The notes below the pieces were generated by a model that saw only the letters and a program-made list of their open reading frames with translations, was not told where the DNA came from and did no database searches. 64,000 nt of DNA, from NCBI GenBank assembly GCA_963678215.1, contig OY782758.1, positions 1,860,001 to 1,924,000 of the forward strand, given 5' to 3'. This document shows positions 25,667 to 35,413 of the stretch, piece after piece. The DNA comes from Thiobius zoothamnicola (GTDB taxonomy: Bacteria; Pseudomonadota; Gammaproteobacteria; Chromatiales; Chromatiaceae). How positions within the stretch are numbered: the first letter of the stretch is position 1; the number at the start of each line of letters is the position of its first letter. The translations under genes and the position numbers were made by a program.

Positions 25667-26440
25667 ATGAAGAGATTACCCGCCTTCTGTTTAATGATAT
25701 GGCTGACTTCGATCAATCCTGCGCAGTCAGAAATCCGGATTCAACCTTTCAGTGCCAGTAAAGCGCTTGACCTAACGCATGTGATACATGCCGATATGTC
25801 ATTCTGGCCTGGTGGGACGCCTTTTAAAAAAGAGGCATTGGTCACGCATGATGCGGGAGGATATTTGCTGCATAAATTCACTATGGGGGAAAATACCGGT
25901 ACCCATGTTGATGCGCCGCTGCACTTCATCAAAGGCAGCCTGGGTATTGATCGATTACCCATTAACCGACTGATTCTGCCCATTGTGACGATTGATGCGC
26001 AATCACAGGTTGTGGCGAATCCTGATTATGAGTTATCCGCTCAGGATGTTTTGAATTGGGAGTCAAAACATGGTGCAGTGCCTGCCAATGCATTGGTGGT
26101 TTTTAATTCTGGATGGCATAAAAAATTTGATGATCCCAAGCAATACATCAATATAGATGCCAATCATGTGATGCATTTCCCAGGGTATTCGCCAGAAGCG
26201 GCAAGGTTGCTTGTGAAGAGAAATGTATCCGGTATCGGCATTGATACCCTCAGTCTGGATCATGGCCCGTCAAAAACCTTTTTGACCCATAGGGTTATGC
26301 TGAAGGCGAATAAGTATCAGATTGAGAATCTGGCGAATTTGGATGCGCTTCCTGCGGTGGGTGCCACCGCCGTGATTGGCGTATTGCCGGTCAAGGGCGG
26401 CTCCCAGGCGCAGGCGAGGATTTTTGCGTTGCTGCCTTGA
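25667..26440 (+). CDS. periplasmic cyclase-family (kynurenine-formamidase-like) protein
   Basis: 257 residues. A signal peptide (LPAFCLMIWLTSINPAQS) precedes a domain with the family metal-site pattern: DLTHVIHADMSFWPGGTPF and GENTGTHVDAPLHFIKG (the HxGTHxDxPxH motif with its first His replaced by Asn, a known variant in exported members). Later VSGIGIDTLSLDHG is also typical. The family includes metal-dependent hydrolases acting on N-formylkynurenine or related amides and lactones. The substrate is not apparent. It stands alone between convergent neighbours. Confidence 0.78.
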   Translation: MKRLPAFCLMIWLTSINPAQSEIRIQPFSASKALDLTHVIHADMSFWPGGTPFKKEALVTHDAGGYLLHKFTMGENTGTHVDAPLHFIKGSLGIDRLPINRLILPIVTIDAQSQVVANPDYELSAQDVLNWESKHGAVPANALVVFNSGWHKKFDDPKQYINIDANHVMHFPGYSPEAARLLVKRNVSGIGIDTLSLDHGPSKTFLTHRVMLKANKYQIENLANLDALPAVGATAVIGVLPVKGGSQAQARIFALLP

Positions 26441-26489
26441 CCCTGTTGACATTTCCAGGGGCGGGGGAGATGTCAACAGAGCCTGGTAT

Positions 26490-27800
26490 TTAGCTGAGTT
26501 GCTCAACCCGCATCCTGATGATATCCCCGCTCACGGTATCCAGCGCTTTGATTTTCGCCATGGCTGCATTCATGCTGTGTTCGCGCACTGTATGGGTGAG
26601 CATGACCAGCGGTACTTCGGTTGCACCGCCATGCGGCTCTTTCTGTTGCATGGCTTCAATACTGATGTCAGCGTCGGACAAGATATTTGAGATCGCCGCC
26701 AGTACGCCGGGTTTATCCGCCACAGTCATGCGCAGATAGTAGGCGGTTTGCACGGCGTCCATCGTAATCACCGGATCGTCCGATAACGCGTCAGGCTGGA
26801 AGGCCAGATGAGGCACGCGATTTCCGGGGTCCGTGGTCAAGGTGCGGGCGATATCAATGATGTCGGCCACGACGGCGGAAGCCGTGGGTAAAGAACCGGC
26901 ACCAGCACCGTAATACAGCGTGGGGCCGACGGCGTCGCCTTTCACCAGCACCGCATTCATGACGCCATCCACATTGGCGAGCAAACGTTTTTCCGGGATA
27001 AGGGTCGGATGTACGCGCAGTTCAATGCCTTCTTCGGTTTTGCGGGTTATGCCAAGGTGTTTGATGCGGTAGCCGAATTGCTCGGCATAGATGACATCTT
27101 GCGGTTCGATCTGGCCGATGCCTTCGGTGTAACAGCGGTCAAATTGCAAGGGGATGCCAAAGGCTAATGAGGCCAGAATCGTCAGCTTATGCGCCGCATC
27201 GATGCCTTCGACATCAAATGTCGGATCCGCCTCAGCATAGCCGAGCGCCTGGGCTTCCTGGAGCACATCCGCAAAATCACGGCCTTGATCGCGCATTTCA
27301 CTCAGGATGAAATTGCCTGTGCCGTTGATGATACCCGCGATCCATTCAATATGGTTGGCGGCTAAGCCTTCGCGGATCGCTTTGATAATCGGGATGCCGC
27401 CAGCGACAGCCGCCTCAAAAGCCACAGTCACGCCTTGTTGTTGCGCCGCCGCGAAAATTTCATTGCCGTGTAAAGCAATCAACGCCTTGTTGGCGGTTAC
27501 GATATGTTTGCCATTCTTGATGGCTTTCAACACAATCTCGCGGGCAGGCGAGTAGCCTCCGATCAATTCAACCAGAATATCGATATCCGGATTTTGCGCC
27601 AGAGCCAATGCGTCATCACAGATTTCCACGTTATCCAGGCCCACTAATTGGGTTGGATCGTATTCGCGCGCAGCCACATGGCTGACAGTGATTGGGCGTC
27701 CAGCGCGACGCGCGATTTCAGCGGCATTGCCCATGAGTACGTTGAACGTGCCGCCGCCGACGGTGCCCAGCCCGAGTATGCCTACATTGATGGGTTTCAA
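26490..27800 (-). CDS. hom: homoserine dehydrogenase
   Basis: 436 residues. An N-terminal Rossmann fold (NVGILGLGTVGGGTFNVL), the catalytic domain with EGIDAAHKLTILASLAFG (catalytic Lys in AAHK), and a C-terminal ACT domain (YYLRMTVADKPGVLAAISNI, about residue 350 on), which gives threonine feedback control. It reduces aspartate semialdehyde to homoserine for threonine and methionine. It lies 24 bp downstream of the aminotransferase gene on the same strand, an order common in gammaproteobacteria. Confidence 0.95.
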   Translation of the reverse strand: MKPINVGILGLGTVGGGTFNVLMGNAAEIARRAGRPITVSHVAAREYDPTQLVGLDNVEICDDALALAQNPDIDILVELIGGYSPAREIVLKAIKNGKHIVTANKALIALHGNEIFAAAQQQGVTVAFEAAVAGGIPIIKAIREGLAANHIEWIAGIINGTGNFILSEMRDQGRDFADVLQEAQALGYAEADPTFDVEGIDAAHKLTILASLAFGIPLQFDRCYTEGIGQIEPQDVIYAEQFGYRIKHLGITRKTEEGIELRVHPTLIPEKRLLANVDGVMNAVLVKGDAVGPTLYYGAGAGSLPTASAVVADIIDIARTLTTDPGNRVPHLAFQPDALSDDPVITMDAVQTAYYLRMTVADKPGVLAAISNILSDADISIEAMQQKEPHGGATEVPLVMLTHTVREHSMNAAMAKIKALDTVSGDIIRMRVEQLS

Positions 27801-27824
27801 ATTGTGTTCTCCATTGGTTGATGC

Positions 27825-29033
27825 TTAGCGGGCGTCCAAAACGCCATCTTTGCGCAACATTTCGCGGATGCCGCGTATGGCTTGGCGGATACGGTGTTCG
27901 TTTTCAATCAGACCAAAACGTAAATAGCCTTCGCCATATTCACCGAAGCCAATGCCGGGTGATGCGGCGACTTTGGCGTCCCGTATGAGTTTTTTACAAA
28001 ATTCAAGCGAACCCATATCACGATAAGGCTCAGGAATCGGCGCCCAGGCGAACATGGTTGCTTTGGGTTTCTCGATTGCCCAACCTAAGTTGTTCAGGCC
28101 GTCGCAGAGGACATCGCGTCTGGACTGATACATCAAACGGGTTTCCTCAACGCAATCCTGTGGGCCTTCCAGCGCCGTAATGGCGGCCACCTGAATCGGC
28201 GTGAACATACCATAATCCAAATACGATTTTATGCGACCTAATGCAGCGACCAAAGTCTGGTTGCCAACCATGAAGCCGACTCGCCAACCTGGCATGTTAT
28301 AACTTTTCGATAATGAAAAAAATTCAACGGCAATATCTTGCGCACCTTCGACCTGGAGGATGGATGGCGCTTGATAACCATCGAAAACAATATCCGCATA
28401 GGCCAGATCCTGCACAACCCAGATATTGTGTTCTTTGGCGATAGCAACCACTTTCTCGAAGAAATCCAGTTCAACACATTCAGCGGTGGGATTGGAAGGA
28501 TAGTTCAACACCAGCATTTTGGGTCTTGGCCAGGACTCCCGGATCGCATTTTGCAGCGAAGCGAAAAAATCCATTCCAGGGTGCGCATGCACATGGCGCA
28601 CATCCGCGCCAGCGATGATGAAGCCATAGGGATGTATGGGATAAGCGGGGTTCGGTACCAGCACAGAATCGCCCGGCCCCATGCAGGCCAGTGCCAAATG
28701 CGCCAGACCTTCTTTGGAGCCAATGGTGACGATCGCTTGCGTTTCCGGATCCAAATCAACGTCATAACGGTTTTTATACCATTGGCAAATCGCCTGGCGC
28801 AGACGTGGAATCCCTTTGGACATGGAATAACGGTGGGTGTCGCGGCGTTGCGCGGCTTCGACCATTTTATCCACGATATGTTGCGGTGTCGGCTGATCAG
28901 GATTGCCCATGCCGAAATCAATAATGTCCTCGCCACGCGCTCGCGCCGCCGCTTTGAGTTCGTTGACAATGGCGAACACATAAGGGGGCAGGCGTTGAAT
29001 ACGCCGGAAATCTTCGATTTCGAACGATGGCAT
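27825..29033 (-). CDS. alaC: alanine-synthesising aminotransferase (AlaC type)
   Basis: 402 residues from the second in-frame ATG (29033), which has a GAGG box 6 bases upstream; the first ATG (29045) has none. A class I/II PLP-dependent aminotransferase: MGNPDQPTPQHIVDKM near the N-terminus, NYPSNPTAECVELDF, the PLP lysine in EFFSLSKSYNMPGWRVGF and the C-terminal LRFGLIENEHRIRQA. These are the marks of the AlaC/YfdZ group (glutamate-pyruvate aminotransferase). Adjacent hom suggests coupling to aspartate-family amino acid supply. Confidence 0.87.
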   Translation of the reverse strand: MPSFEIEDFRRIQRLPPYVFAIVNELKAAARARGEDIIDFGMGNPDQPTPQHIVDKMVEAAQRRDTHRYSMSKGIPRLRQAICQWYKNRYDVDLDPETQAIVTIGSKEGLAHLALACMGPGDSVLVPNPAYPIHPYGFIIAGADVRHVHAHPGMDFFASLQNAIRESWPRPKMLVLNYPSNPTAECVELDFFEKVVAIAKEHNIWVVQDLAYADIVFDGYQAPSILQVEGAQDIAVEFFSLSKSYNMPGWRVGFMVGNQTLVAALGRIKSYLDYGMFTPIQVAAITALEGPQDCVEETRLMYQSRRDVLCDGLNNLGWAIEKPKATMFAWAPIPEPYRDMGSLEFCKKLIRDAKVAASPGIGFGEYGEGYLRFGLIENEHRIRQAIRGIREMLRKDGVLDAR

Positions 29034-29352
29034 GGAATACCTCATGCAAATGGGAATAAACAGGAAGTGGATCTAAACAAAACAAGGGTTGGCCCATGTC
29101 TCCTGTCAGTTGGTGATGGCAAAAGAAGCGTATCGCCAGAATTTGCCGATCATCTGCACAGGTGTTGAGAAAACAGCATTGGTCGGCTGTTTACATGGGT
29201 TCAGGGACGCTACTTGACGGCGTGATTAATGTCAATAACGCAATTTTGGTTCGATCAAATCCGGGTTGATCTGGTAAGGTGAAAGCGACATATTGGGTTT
29301 AGCCTGCGGCGCTATTGCCGCATGGCATGACATTTGGGAGCGCAAATCATTG
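29034..29352. other. intergenic region between divergent alaC and argC
   Basis: 319 bp with no supported gene. It should hold the promoters of both neighbours. A TTGACG at 29214-29219 followed 16 bp later by TAACGC is a weak candidate for argC. I see no riboswitch or repeat. Confidence 0.4.
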
Positions 29353-30396
29353 ATGGCTGGAGAAAAGATTAACGTTGGTGTGGTTGGCGGTACGGGTTAT
29401 GCCGGAGTTGAGTTATTGCGACTTTTGGTCATGCACCCTGGAGTGACGTTGAAAGCGATTACTTCGCGTGCTGAAGCAGGTCGTTCAGTCAGTGACCTCT
29501 ATGCCAGCCTGCGCGGTTTTATCGACATGCCGTTTAGCGAGCCTGATCTGACTTTATTACGCGCTTGCGATCTGGTATTTTTCGCCACGCCGAATGGTGC
29601 CGCCATGCAGATGGTGCCTGAATTAATCTCGGCTGGGGTCAAAGTGATTGATTTGGCAGCGGATTTCCGCCTTAAGGAACCAGCCTTGTGGCGTCAATGG
29701 TATGGCATGCCGCATGCTTGTGAAGAGATGTTGGCTGAGGCGGTGTATGGTTTGCCGGAATTAAACCGTGAGGCGATTCGTCAGGCGCGCCTGGTGGCAA
29801 ATCCAGGTTGTTATCCGACCGCCAGCGTACTGGGCTTTTCACCTTTGGTGGAGCAAAGCCTGGTGGATGTGGATAACTTGATTGCTGATTGTAAATCAGG
29901 CGTCAGCGGTGCCGGGAGAAGCGCCAATTCAGCCATGTTAATGGGCGAGACAGGCGAAAGCTTTAAAGCTTATGCGGTGTCCGGTCATCGTCATATGCCG
30001 GAGATTTGCCAGACGTTGAATGCGATCAGCCGGAAAACCGTGAAATTAACTTTCATTCCCCATTTATTGCCAATGATCCGTGGCATTCATGCAACCTTGT
30101 ACGCCCGTTTGAACGACCCATCGGTTGACCTGCAAAAGTTGTATGAAGATCACTATCACGCGGAGCCTTTCGTGGATGTGTTGCCGACTGGCTCTCATCC
30201 TGAGACGCGTAGCGTGCGTGGGATGAATTGTTGCCGTATCGCTGTGCATCGACCCCAAGATGGAGATGTCGTGGTTGTGTTGTCAGTGATTGATAATTTG
30301 ACCAAAGGAGCGGCGGGCCAAGCTATCCAAAATATGAATTTGATGTTCGGTTTGGATGAGGCCTGCGGCTTACAACAACCTGCTTTATCACCATGA
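29353..30396 (+). CDS. argC: N-acetyl-gamma-glutamyl-phosphate reductase
   Basis: 347 residues from ATG 29353; the open frame extends 20 codons further upstream, but the family begins at KINVGVVGGTGYAGVELLRL. The NADP site is that GGTGYAG; the catalytic Cys is in LVANPGCYPTASVLG (about residue 155), and SGHRHMPEICQ carries the active-site His. It makes N-acetylglutamate semialdehyde in arginine synthesis. The stop overlaps the start of the next gene as ATGA. Confidence 0.95.
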   Translation: MAGEKINVGVVGGTGYAGVELLRLLVMHPGVTLKAITSRAEAGRSVSDLYASLRGFIDMPFSEPDLTLLRACDLVFFATPNGAAMQMVPELISAGVKVIDLAADFRLKEPALWRQWYGMPHACEEMLAEAVYGLPELNREAIRQARLVANPGCYPTASVLGFSPLVEQSLVDVDNLIADCKSGVSGAGRSANSAMLMGETGESFKAYAVSGHRHMPEICQTLNAISRKTVKLTFIPHLLPMIRGIHATLYARLNDPSVDLQKLYEDHYHAEPFVDVLPTGSHPETRSVRGMNCCRIAVHRPQDGDVVVVLSVIDNLTKGAAGQAIQNMNLMFGLDEACGLQQPALSP

Positions 30397-31124
30397 AACA
30401 TCATTCTGTTCGCACCCCACGTATTGTGCAGGAGAATCCCGGGCGTTGGTTCGTGCCAGCGGCTATTGTATTGCTGATGCTTTTGGCGGCGGCTGGCTTG
30501 GCGTATTTCTTTTTTGACCGGGCGGATTGGTGTGGGGAAACGACATCTCAAACAGTCGATATGGCGCAGATTCGGGCATTGGAAGAACGTATCGAGCGAC
30601 TGGAAAAAGAGCGGGATGAATACCGTGAACAGGCCGCCCAGTTTGAGCGCGCCAGCCAGATTGACCGGCAAGCGGTCTCGACTGTGCAGGTTGACCTGAA
30701 AACCTTGCAGGAGGAGCGCTCCGCTTTGCGCCGCCAGGTTGAGTTTCTGCAAAGTCTGGTGTCAGGTGATGTGACTTCTCTGCAACTGGTCGGTTTCAAA
30801 ATACAGGCATCTTCAGAGCAAAATGCCTATGAATACGCCCTCACGGTATCCAAACGCGCCAAAGAGCGGGAAAGAGTGCAGGGTGGCTTGTTATTCGCCA
30901 TCATCGGCGACCAGGCGGGTAAAACCCGGGAACTGGGTATGGCGGATTTGGGATTTGAAGTGGAGTCGCTGAAAATGAATTTCCAGAATTTCCAGAATTT
31001 TAAGGGTGTATTCAGGCTGCCCAGTGACTTTGAGCCTGAAACCGTCAAAGTGAAAGTGGAGCCTACCGGGGATAAATTCAAAAGCTTTGCGAGAGGGTTC
31101 CCTTGGAATCTGGAAAATGATTGA
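30393..31124 (+). CDS. single-pass membrane protein with coiled coil (DUF6776-like)
   Basis: 243 residues. A cytoplasmic N-terminus, one transmembrane helix (WFVPAAIVLLMLLAAAGLAYF, about residues 19-39), a heptad-rich coiled coil (about 55-120, with RALEERIERLEKERDEY) and a beta-rich C-terminal domain. A 9-base tandem repeat gives NFQNFQNF near residue 195. I place it in the DUF6776 group by its layout and by its position between argC and a bactofilin gene. The function is unknown; a scaffold role at the envelope is a reasonable guess. Confidence 0.6.
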   Translation: MKHHSVRTPRIVQENPGRWFVPAAIVLLMLLAAAGLAYFFFDRADWCGETTSQTVDMAQIRALEERIERLEKERDEYREQAAQFERASQIDRQAVSTVQVDLKTLQEERSALRRQVEFLQSLVSGDVTSLQLVGFKIQASSEQNAYEYALTVSKRAKERERVQGGLLFAIIGDQAGKTRELGMADLGFEVESLKMNFQNFQNFKGVFRLPSDFEPETVKVKVEPTGDKFKSFARGFPWNLEND

Positions 31125-31261
31125 ACATTGATGGTTCTCGTGACGAGAGCCTGAAGGTATGAAATATTGATGTACGTAGGGCATGGGTTGAATCTCAACA
31201 GCCCGCGCATGGAATCCCAAGATTTGGCCCTGTCAATAAACCCGATTCAAAATAGGTGTTC

Positions 31262-31735
31262 ATGGTGTTGAAACGTAATAAAACGCCGAAAGTTTCCACG
31301 GTTATCGGTATCGATACCGAAATCACAGGCGATATTAATTTTAAGGGCGGCATGCATATTGATGGCAAAGTGATTGGCAATATAAGTGGCGAGGAAGGCA
31401 GCCTATCCGCCATCACGGTGAGTGACCAAGGCGTGATTGAGGGTGATATCAAAGTGGATAGCATCATCCTGAACGGCACGGTCATTGGGGATGTTTATGG
31501 CGAAGAACGGGTTGAACTGGCCTCTGAGGCCCGGGTTACCGGCACCGTTTACTATCATCTTTTAGAGATGGCGATGGGGGCCGAAGTGAATGGCCAACTG
31601 GTGCATTCGGAACATAAGGAACAGCGTAGATTGAGCTACGACGGTGTGGCCGAACCGACTGCGGACGCAAAAGCAGCCACTAAAGTGAAAAAAGAGAGCG
31701 ATCAGACAGCCGCTGAAAAAATTCCGTTAAGCTGA
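31262..31735 (+). CDS. bactofilin
   Basis: 157 residues from ATG 31262 (AGG 6 bases upstream); a GTG at 31256 is possible. The core, residues about 12-110, is a right-handed beta-helix of short repeats: STVIGIDTEITGDINFKGGM, HIDGKVIGNISGE, GVIEGDIKVDSIILNGTVIG, RVTGTVYYHLLEM. The tail is charged and disordered. Bactofilins polymerise without nucleotides and position cell-wall or polar machinery. Its gene follows the membrane coiled-coil gene and precedes erpA, a recurrent order in this class. Confidence 0.9.
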   Translation: MVLKRNKTPKVSTVIGIDTEITGDINFKGGMHIDGKVIGNISGEEGSLSAITVSDQGVIEGDIKVDSIILNGTVIGDVYGEERVELASEARVTGTVYYHLLEMAMGAEVNGQLVHSEHKEQRRLSYDGVAEPTADAKAATKVKKESDQTAAEKIPLS

Positions 31736-31856
31736 TGATCTGGACTCAACAGCCACCACCCAGGTGAAAAGCCTGTTGATAAGCAAGGATTCGATACTTG
31801 ACCAAAAGAGTCAGGAAAATCATACTTTTGATTTTAACGTTTATTGAGAGGGTTCA

Positions 31857-32201
31857 ATGGCTGAACAAGATGACAGCGCCTTGGTATTGACTTCTGCTGC
31901 CGCTAAAAAGGTTGCTGAATTGATTCAGGAAGAAGGCAATCCAAATCTCATGCTGCGCATTTATATACAAGGCGGGGGTTGCTCAGGTTTTCAATATGGC
32001 TTCACGTTTGATGAGATGATCAATGAAGGAGATGAAGCGGTCGAAACGGATGGTGTCAAGTTATTAATTGACCCGATGAGCGTGCAATATCTGATGGGTG
32101 CCGAAGTGGATTATACGGAAGGGTTACAGGGCGCTCAGTTCGTTATCCGCAATCCGAATGCGACAACGACTTGTGGCTGCGGTTCGTCTTTCTCCGTGTG
32201 A
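31857..32201 (+). CDS. erpA: iron-sulfur cluster insertion protein ErpA
   Basis: 114 residues, an A-type carrier. The three cluster ligands are visible: Cys in IQGGGCSGFQYGF (about residue 42) and the pair in TTCGCGSSF near the C-terminus. ErpA passes Fe-S clusters to targets such as the isoprenoid enzymes IspG and IspH. The N-terminus SALVLTSAAAKKVAELIQEE is typical. The start follows GAGAGGGTTC, an adequate ribosome site. Confidence 0.95.
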   Translation: MAEQDDSALVLTSAAAKKVAELIQEEGNPNLMLRIYIQGGGCSGFQYGFTFDEMINEGDEAVETDGVKLLIDPMSVQYLMGAEVDYTEGLQGAQFVIRNPNATTTCGCGSSFSV

Positions 32202-32319
32202 CCAGCCATAGTTGTCGCAAGCGCCTTGACCTGACAGCCGTCGCCACGTCGGGCAAGCTATCAGGCTCCGAATCCGCGATGATCGGGTTCGGGGCGCGAG
32301 TTGCCTGGATTTGAAGGTA

Positions 32320-33741
32320 TTACCGTTTACGCGGCGGCATCAAATCTGTGATCGTGCCTTCCGCCATTTCTGCCGCCATCCCGATAGATTCATTCAAGGT
32401 TGGGTGCGGATGAATGGTTAAGCCGATGTCTTCCGCATCAGCACCCATTTCCAGTCCCAGCACGGTTTCGCCGATCAGCTCGCCGGCGTTGCGACCGACA
32501 ATCCCGGCGCCGAGCAAGCGTCTGGTCTTGGCGTCAAAAATCAGTTTGGTCATGCCTTCTTCGCGGTGGATACCCAGTGCCCGGCCTGAAGCGGCCCAGG
32601 GGAAGACACCTTTTTCGATGTCGATGCCTTTTTCTTTGGCTTCAGTCTCGGTCAAACCCATCCAGGCCACTTCAGGGTCGGTATAGGCGACGGATGGAAT
32701 GGTCATGGGATCAAATAAAGCCGGCAATCCAGCGATCACTTCCGCCGCGACATGGCCCTCATGCACCGCCTTATGCGCCAGCATGGGGTTGCCGACAATA
32801 TCGCCAATCGCATAAATATGCGGCACATTGGTGCGCATATGCGCATCAACCGGAATAAATCCACGTTCGTCCACTTGGATGCCTGCTGCGCCAGCGTTGA
32901 TCAGTTTGCCATTCGGAGCGCGGCCAACGGCGACCAGCACCCGGTCATACAGAGTGGGTTCAGGCGCTTTGTCGCCTTCAAAGGTGACTTTCAAGCCGTC
33001 GGATAATGCTTGAATATCAGCCACCCGGGTTTTTAACCAAATGGCGTTGACTTGTTTGCCCAAGCGTTTTTGCAGAGGTTTGACCAAATCACGATCACAA
33101 CCCGGGATCAGGCCATCCTGCAATTCCACGATATCGACCTGGCTGCCCAAGGTGGCATAGACGGTCGCCATTTCCAGGCCAATAATACCGCCGCCAATAA
33201 TCAGCATGCGGCCCGGAACATCCGCCAATGCCAAAGCGCCGGTTGAATCCAGCAAACGCGGGTCATCATTGGGGAAGCCGGGGATCTGCACCGGGCGGGA
33301 ACCGGCAGCGATGATGCATTGCTCAAATTCAATGCGTTGCAATCCCTGCTTGGTTTGCACCGCCATCACTCTGGGGGATTCAAATTGACCGACTCCCTGC
33401 ACTACATTGACTTTACGCTGTTTCGCCAATGCCGAGAGTCCGCCAGTCAGGCGGTTGACCACTTTGTCTTTGCCCGCCCGCATTTTATCCAGATCAATTT
33501 TCGGCTCGGTATAACGTACGCCCATGGACGCCAGCTCGGCGACTTCATTGATGACTTCAGCCGTATGCAGCAGCGCTTTGGAAGGAATGCAGCCGACATT
33601 CAGGCAAACGCCGCCCAAAGTTGAATCACGCTCAACCAGCACCACCTGTTTGCCCAGATCGGCTGCGCGAAAAGCCGCGCTATAGCCGCCTGGTCCTGCG
33701 CCCAGAACAATCACCTGCGTGTGCATGTCAACGGTGCTCAT
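32320..33741 (-). CDS. lpdA: dihydrolipoyl dehydrogenase
   Basis: 473 residues. FAD-binding VIVLGAGPGGYSAAFRAADL at the N-terminus, the redox disulfide in GGVCLNVGCIPSKALLHTAE (about residues 45-50), an NAD-binding GRMLIIGGGIIGLEMATVYA, and the C-terminal dimer domain with the catalytic His in HPHPTLNESIG. It is the E3 component shared by pyruvate and 2-oxoglutarate dehydrogenases and the glycine cleavage system. The E1 and E2 genes are not adjacent in this window. Confidence 0.95.
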   Translation of the reverse strand: MSTVDMHTQVIVLGAGPGGYSAAFRAADLGKQVVLVERDSTLGGVCLNVGCIPSKALLHTAEVINEVAELASMGVRYTEPKIDLDKMRAGKDKVVNRLTGGLSALAKQRKVNVVQGVGQFESPRVMAVQTKQGLQRIEFEQCIIAAGSRPVQIPGFPNDDPRLLDSTGALALADVPGRMLIIGGGIIGLEMATVYATLGSQVDIVELQDGLIPGCDRDLVKPLQKRLGKQVNAIWLKTRVADIQALSDGLKVTFEGDKAPEPTLYDRVLVAVGRAPNGKLINAGAAGIQVDERGFIPVDAHMRTNVPHIYAIGDIVGNPMLAHKAVHEGHVAAEVIAGLPALFDPMTIPSVAYTDPEVAWMGLTETEAKEKGIDIEKGVFPWAASGRALGIHREEGMTKLIFDAKTRRLLGAGIVGRNAGELIGETVLGLEMGADAEDIGLTIHPHPTLNESIGMAAEMAEGTITDLMPPRKR

Positions 33742-33984
33742 ATTGTATTCCTCTGAATATTTAACTTAGGTAGGCGCTGCATCCGCCATGGACTGGATTG
33801 ACGGAATCTTCGATAGTGTCGTCAAGAGGCTGCGCTTAGCTTCCTGCATTAACGCCTGGGTGAATTGATAGATAGCGCCAGACATTGGGGTCTGAACGCC
33901 AAGTCTGTTGTCCAAATGATGAAGTCCACCGCGATTATCGCATAATGCCAGATCCGCATCCAAAGCCTGCGCTGGTTGAGTGCC
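33742..33984. other. gap between ribF and lpdA
   Basis: 243 bp. A 65-codon open frame on the minus strand (33766-33963) has no ribosome site or family resemblance that I can see, so I leave it unannotated. Likely the lpdA promoter region. Confidence 0.3.
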
Positions 33985-34920
33985 TCAGCTGTGCATCGAA
34001 AAATAGGCTTTGGCTTGCGCCGCATCCTGCTCAATCTGCGTGCGCAATGCTGCAAATGAATCAAACGATTGTTCGTCGCGTAAACGCTGTAAAAAAGTCA
34101 CGGTGATTGGCGCGCCATAAACCTCGCGCGCAAAATCAAATAAATGCACTTCCAGAAGGAACTGGTCATCGCCTTTCAGCGTTGGTCGAGTGCCGACATT
34201 CGCCACCCCGCGCAATACACCCTCGGGCAAGCCAGCGACTTCGACCACGAAAACCCCTTTGAGCGGACTGGCCAATCGTTGCATAGGCAGGTTGAGGGTT
34301 GGAAACCCAATTGTCCGCCCCCGTTGATGCCCATGATTGACCCGGCCATACAAGGTATAGGCGCGTCCCAAAAGCCGGGCCGCTGTATCCAGTTCACCAG
34401 CCGCCAAAGCGGCGCGGATGCGGGTGCTGCTGATCCGCTCGCCGCCGTCGTTGATCGTGGCGTGGCTTTCGACCTGATAACCTTGTTCAGTGCCCAGTTT
34501 CTTCAATAATCCAAAATCACCGGCCCGCTGATAACCAAAACGAAAATCATCGCCGACATAAAGGTGGCGGATGCCGAGCTGGTGCGTCAGCAGCGGATTG
34601 ACGAAATCCGTGGCCGATTGATTGGCGAACGCTTGGTTAAAACGCAAGATTAAAACGCGATCCACGCCATATTGCCGCATCAAAGCCAGTTTTTCACGCA
34701 AACAGGTCAATCGCGCTGGTGCTTGGTCCGGGCGAAAGAACTCCATGGGCTGGGGTTCAAAAACAATCGCCAATGCAGGCAGCCCATACTGTTCAGCGCG
34801 TTCGCTTAATGCGCTGAATACTGCCTGATGTCCACGATGCATACCATCAAAATTACCAATCGTAGCCACGCAACCCTGGTGGGCCGGACGTAAATTATGC
34901 GCGCCTCGAATCACTAACAT
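33985..34920 (-). CDS. ribF: bifunctional riboflavin kinase/FAD synthetase
   Basis: 311 residues. The N-terminal adenylyltransferase domain has ATIGNFDGMHRGHQAVFSAL (the nucleotidyltransferase HxGH-like site) and IRHLYVGDDFRFGYQRAGDF. The C-terminal kinase domain has GRVNHGHQRGRTIGFPTLNL. It makes FMN and FAD. It is the last of murJ-lspA-ribF on the minus strand, 8 bp from lspA. In many relatives ribF precedes ileS and lspA follows; here ileS is absent and the order is changed. Confidence 0.95.
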   Translation of the reverse strand: MLVIRGAHNLRPAHQGCVATIGNFDGMHRGHQAVFSALSERAEQYGLPALAIVFEPQPMEFFRPDQAPARLTCLREKLALMRQYGVDRVLILRFNQAFANQSATDFVNPLLTHQLGIRHLYVGDDFRFGYQRAGDFGLLKKLGTEQGYQVESHATINDGGERISSTRIRAALAAGELDTAARLLGRAYTLYGRVNHGHQRGRTIGFPTLNLPMQRLASPLKGVFVVEVAGLPEGVLRGVANVGTRPTLKGDDQFLLEVHLFDFAREVYGAPITVTFLQRLRDEQSFDSFAALRTQIEQDAAQAKAYFSMHS

Positions 34921-34928
34921 AGTATTTT

Positions 34929-35405
34929 TTATCCACTTTGATGATCAGTCCTTGGTGGGCGGAATGCATCCACCAACATCAAACAGACGCCGATCGTAAT
35001 CGCACTATCCGCCACATTGAAGGAAGGCCAATAATAATCCCCCCAATGCCACTGTAAAAAGTCAACCACTTTGCCATACAGCAAGCGGTCAATCAGGTTG
35101 CCGACGGCTCCGCCAATAATCAAGCCGAGACCCCATGCGGTGAACTTTTCATGGCGTTGCAAACGGGCCAGCCAAACCGTCATCACCACCGACAAAACCA
35201 GTGCCAGAATAATGAAAAAGTAAAGTTGCCAGCCGCCGGCGTTCGCCAGGAAACTGAAGGCGGCCCCTTTGTTATATACCAGAGTCAGATTAAACACCGG
35301 CCAGATGACGACGACTTCATATTCCTTGAAAGTTGCCAGGATCCATAACTTGGTCACTTGATCCAATAAGATCACACTGACGGATAACCATAAAAAACGT
35401 AACAT
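34929..35405 (-). CDS. lspA: lipoprotein signal peptidase (signal peptidase II)
   Basis: 158 residues with four transmembrane helices. The catalytic aspartates are in GGAVGNLIDRLLYGKVVDFL and FNVADSAITIGV, and the N-terminal DQVTKLWI box is also present. It removes the signal peptide from prolipoproteins after diacylglycerol transfer. It lies 8 bp downstream of murJ and 8 bp upstream of ribF, so the three are almost certainly cotranscribed. Length is normal. Confidence 0.95.
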   Translation of the reverse strand: MLRFLWLSVSVILLDQVTKLWILATFKEYEVVVIWPVFNLTLVYNKGAAFSFLANAGGWQLYFFIILALVLSVVMTVWLARLQRHEKFTAWGLGLIIGGAVGNLIDRLLYGKVVDFLQWHWGDYYWPSFNVADSAITIGVCLMLVDAFRPPRTDHQSG

Positions 35406-35413
35406 TCAAACCT

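Noticed and set aside
28338..29168. 276-codon open frame on the plus strand
   Set aside because: Antisense to the alaC-like aminotransferase, whose PLP and substrate motifs are unmistakable on the minus strand.
30970..31005. Triple 9-bp tandem repeat in the DUF6776-like gene
   Set aside because: It keeps frame and only adds NFQ units; too short to mean more than local slippage.
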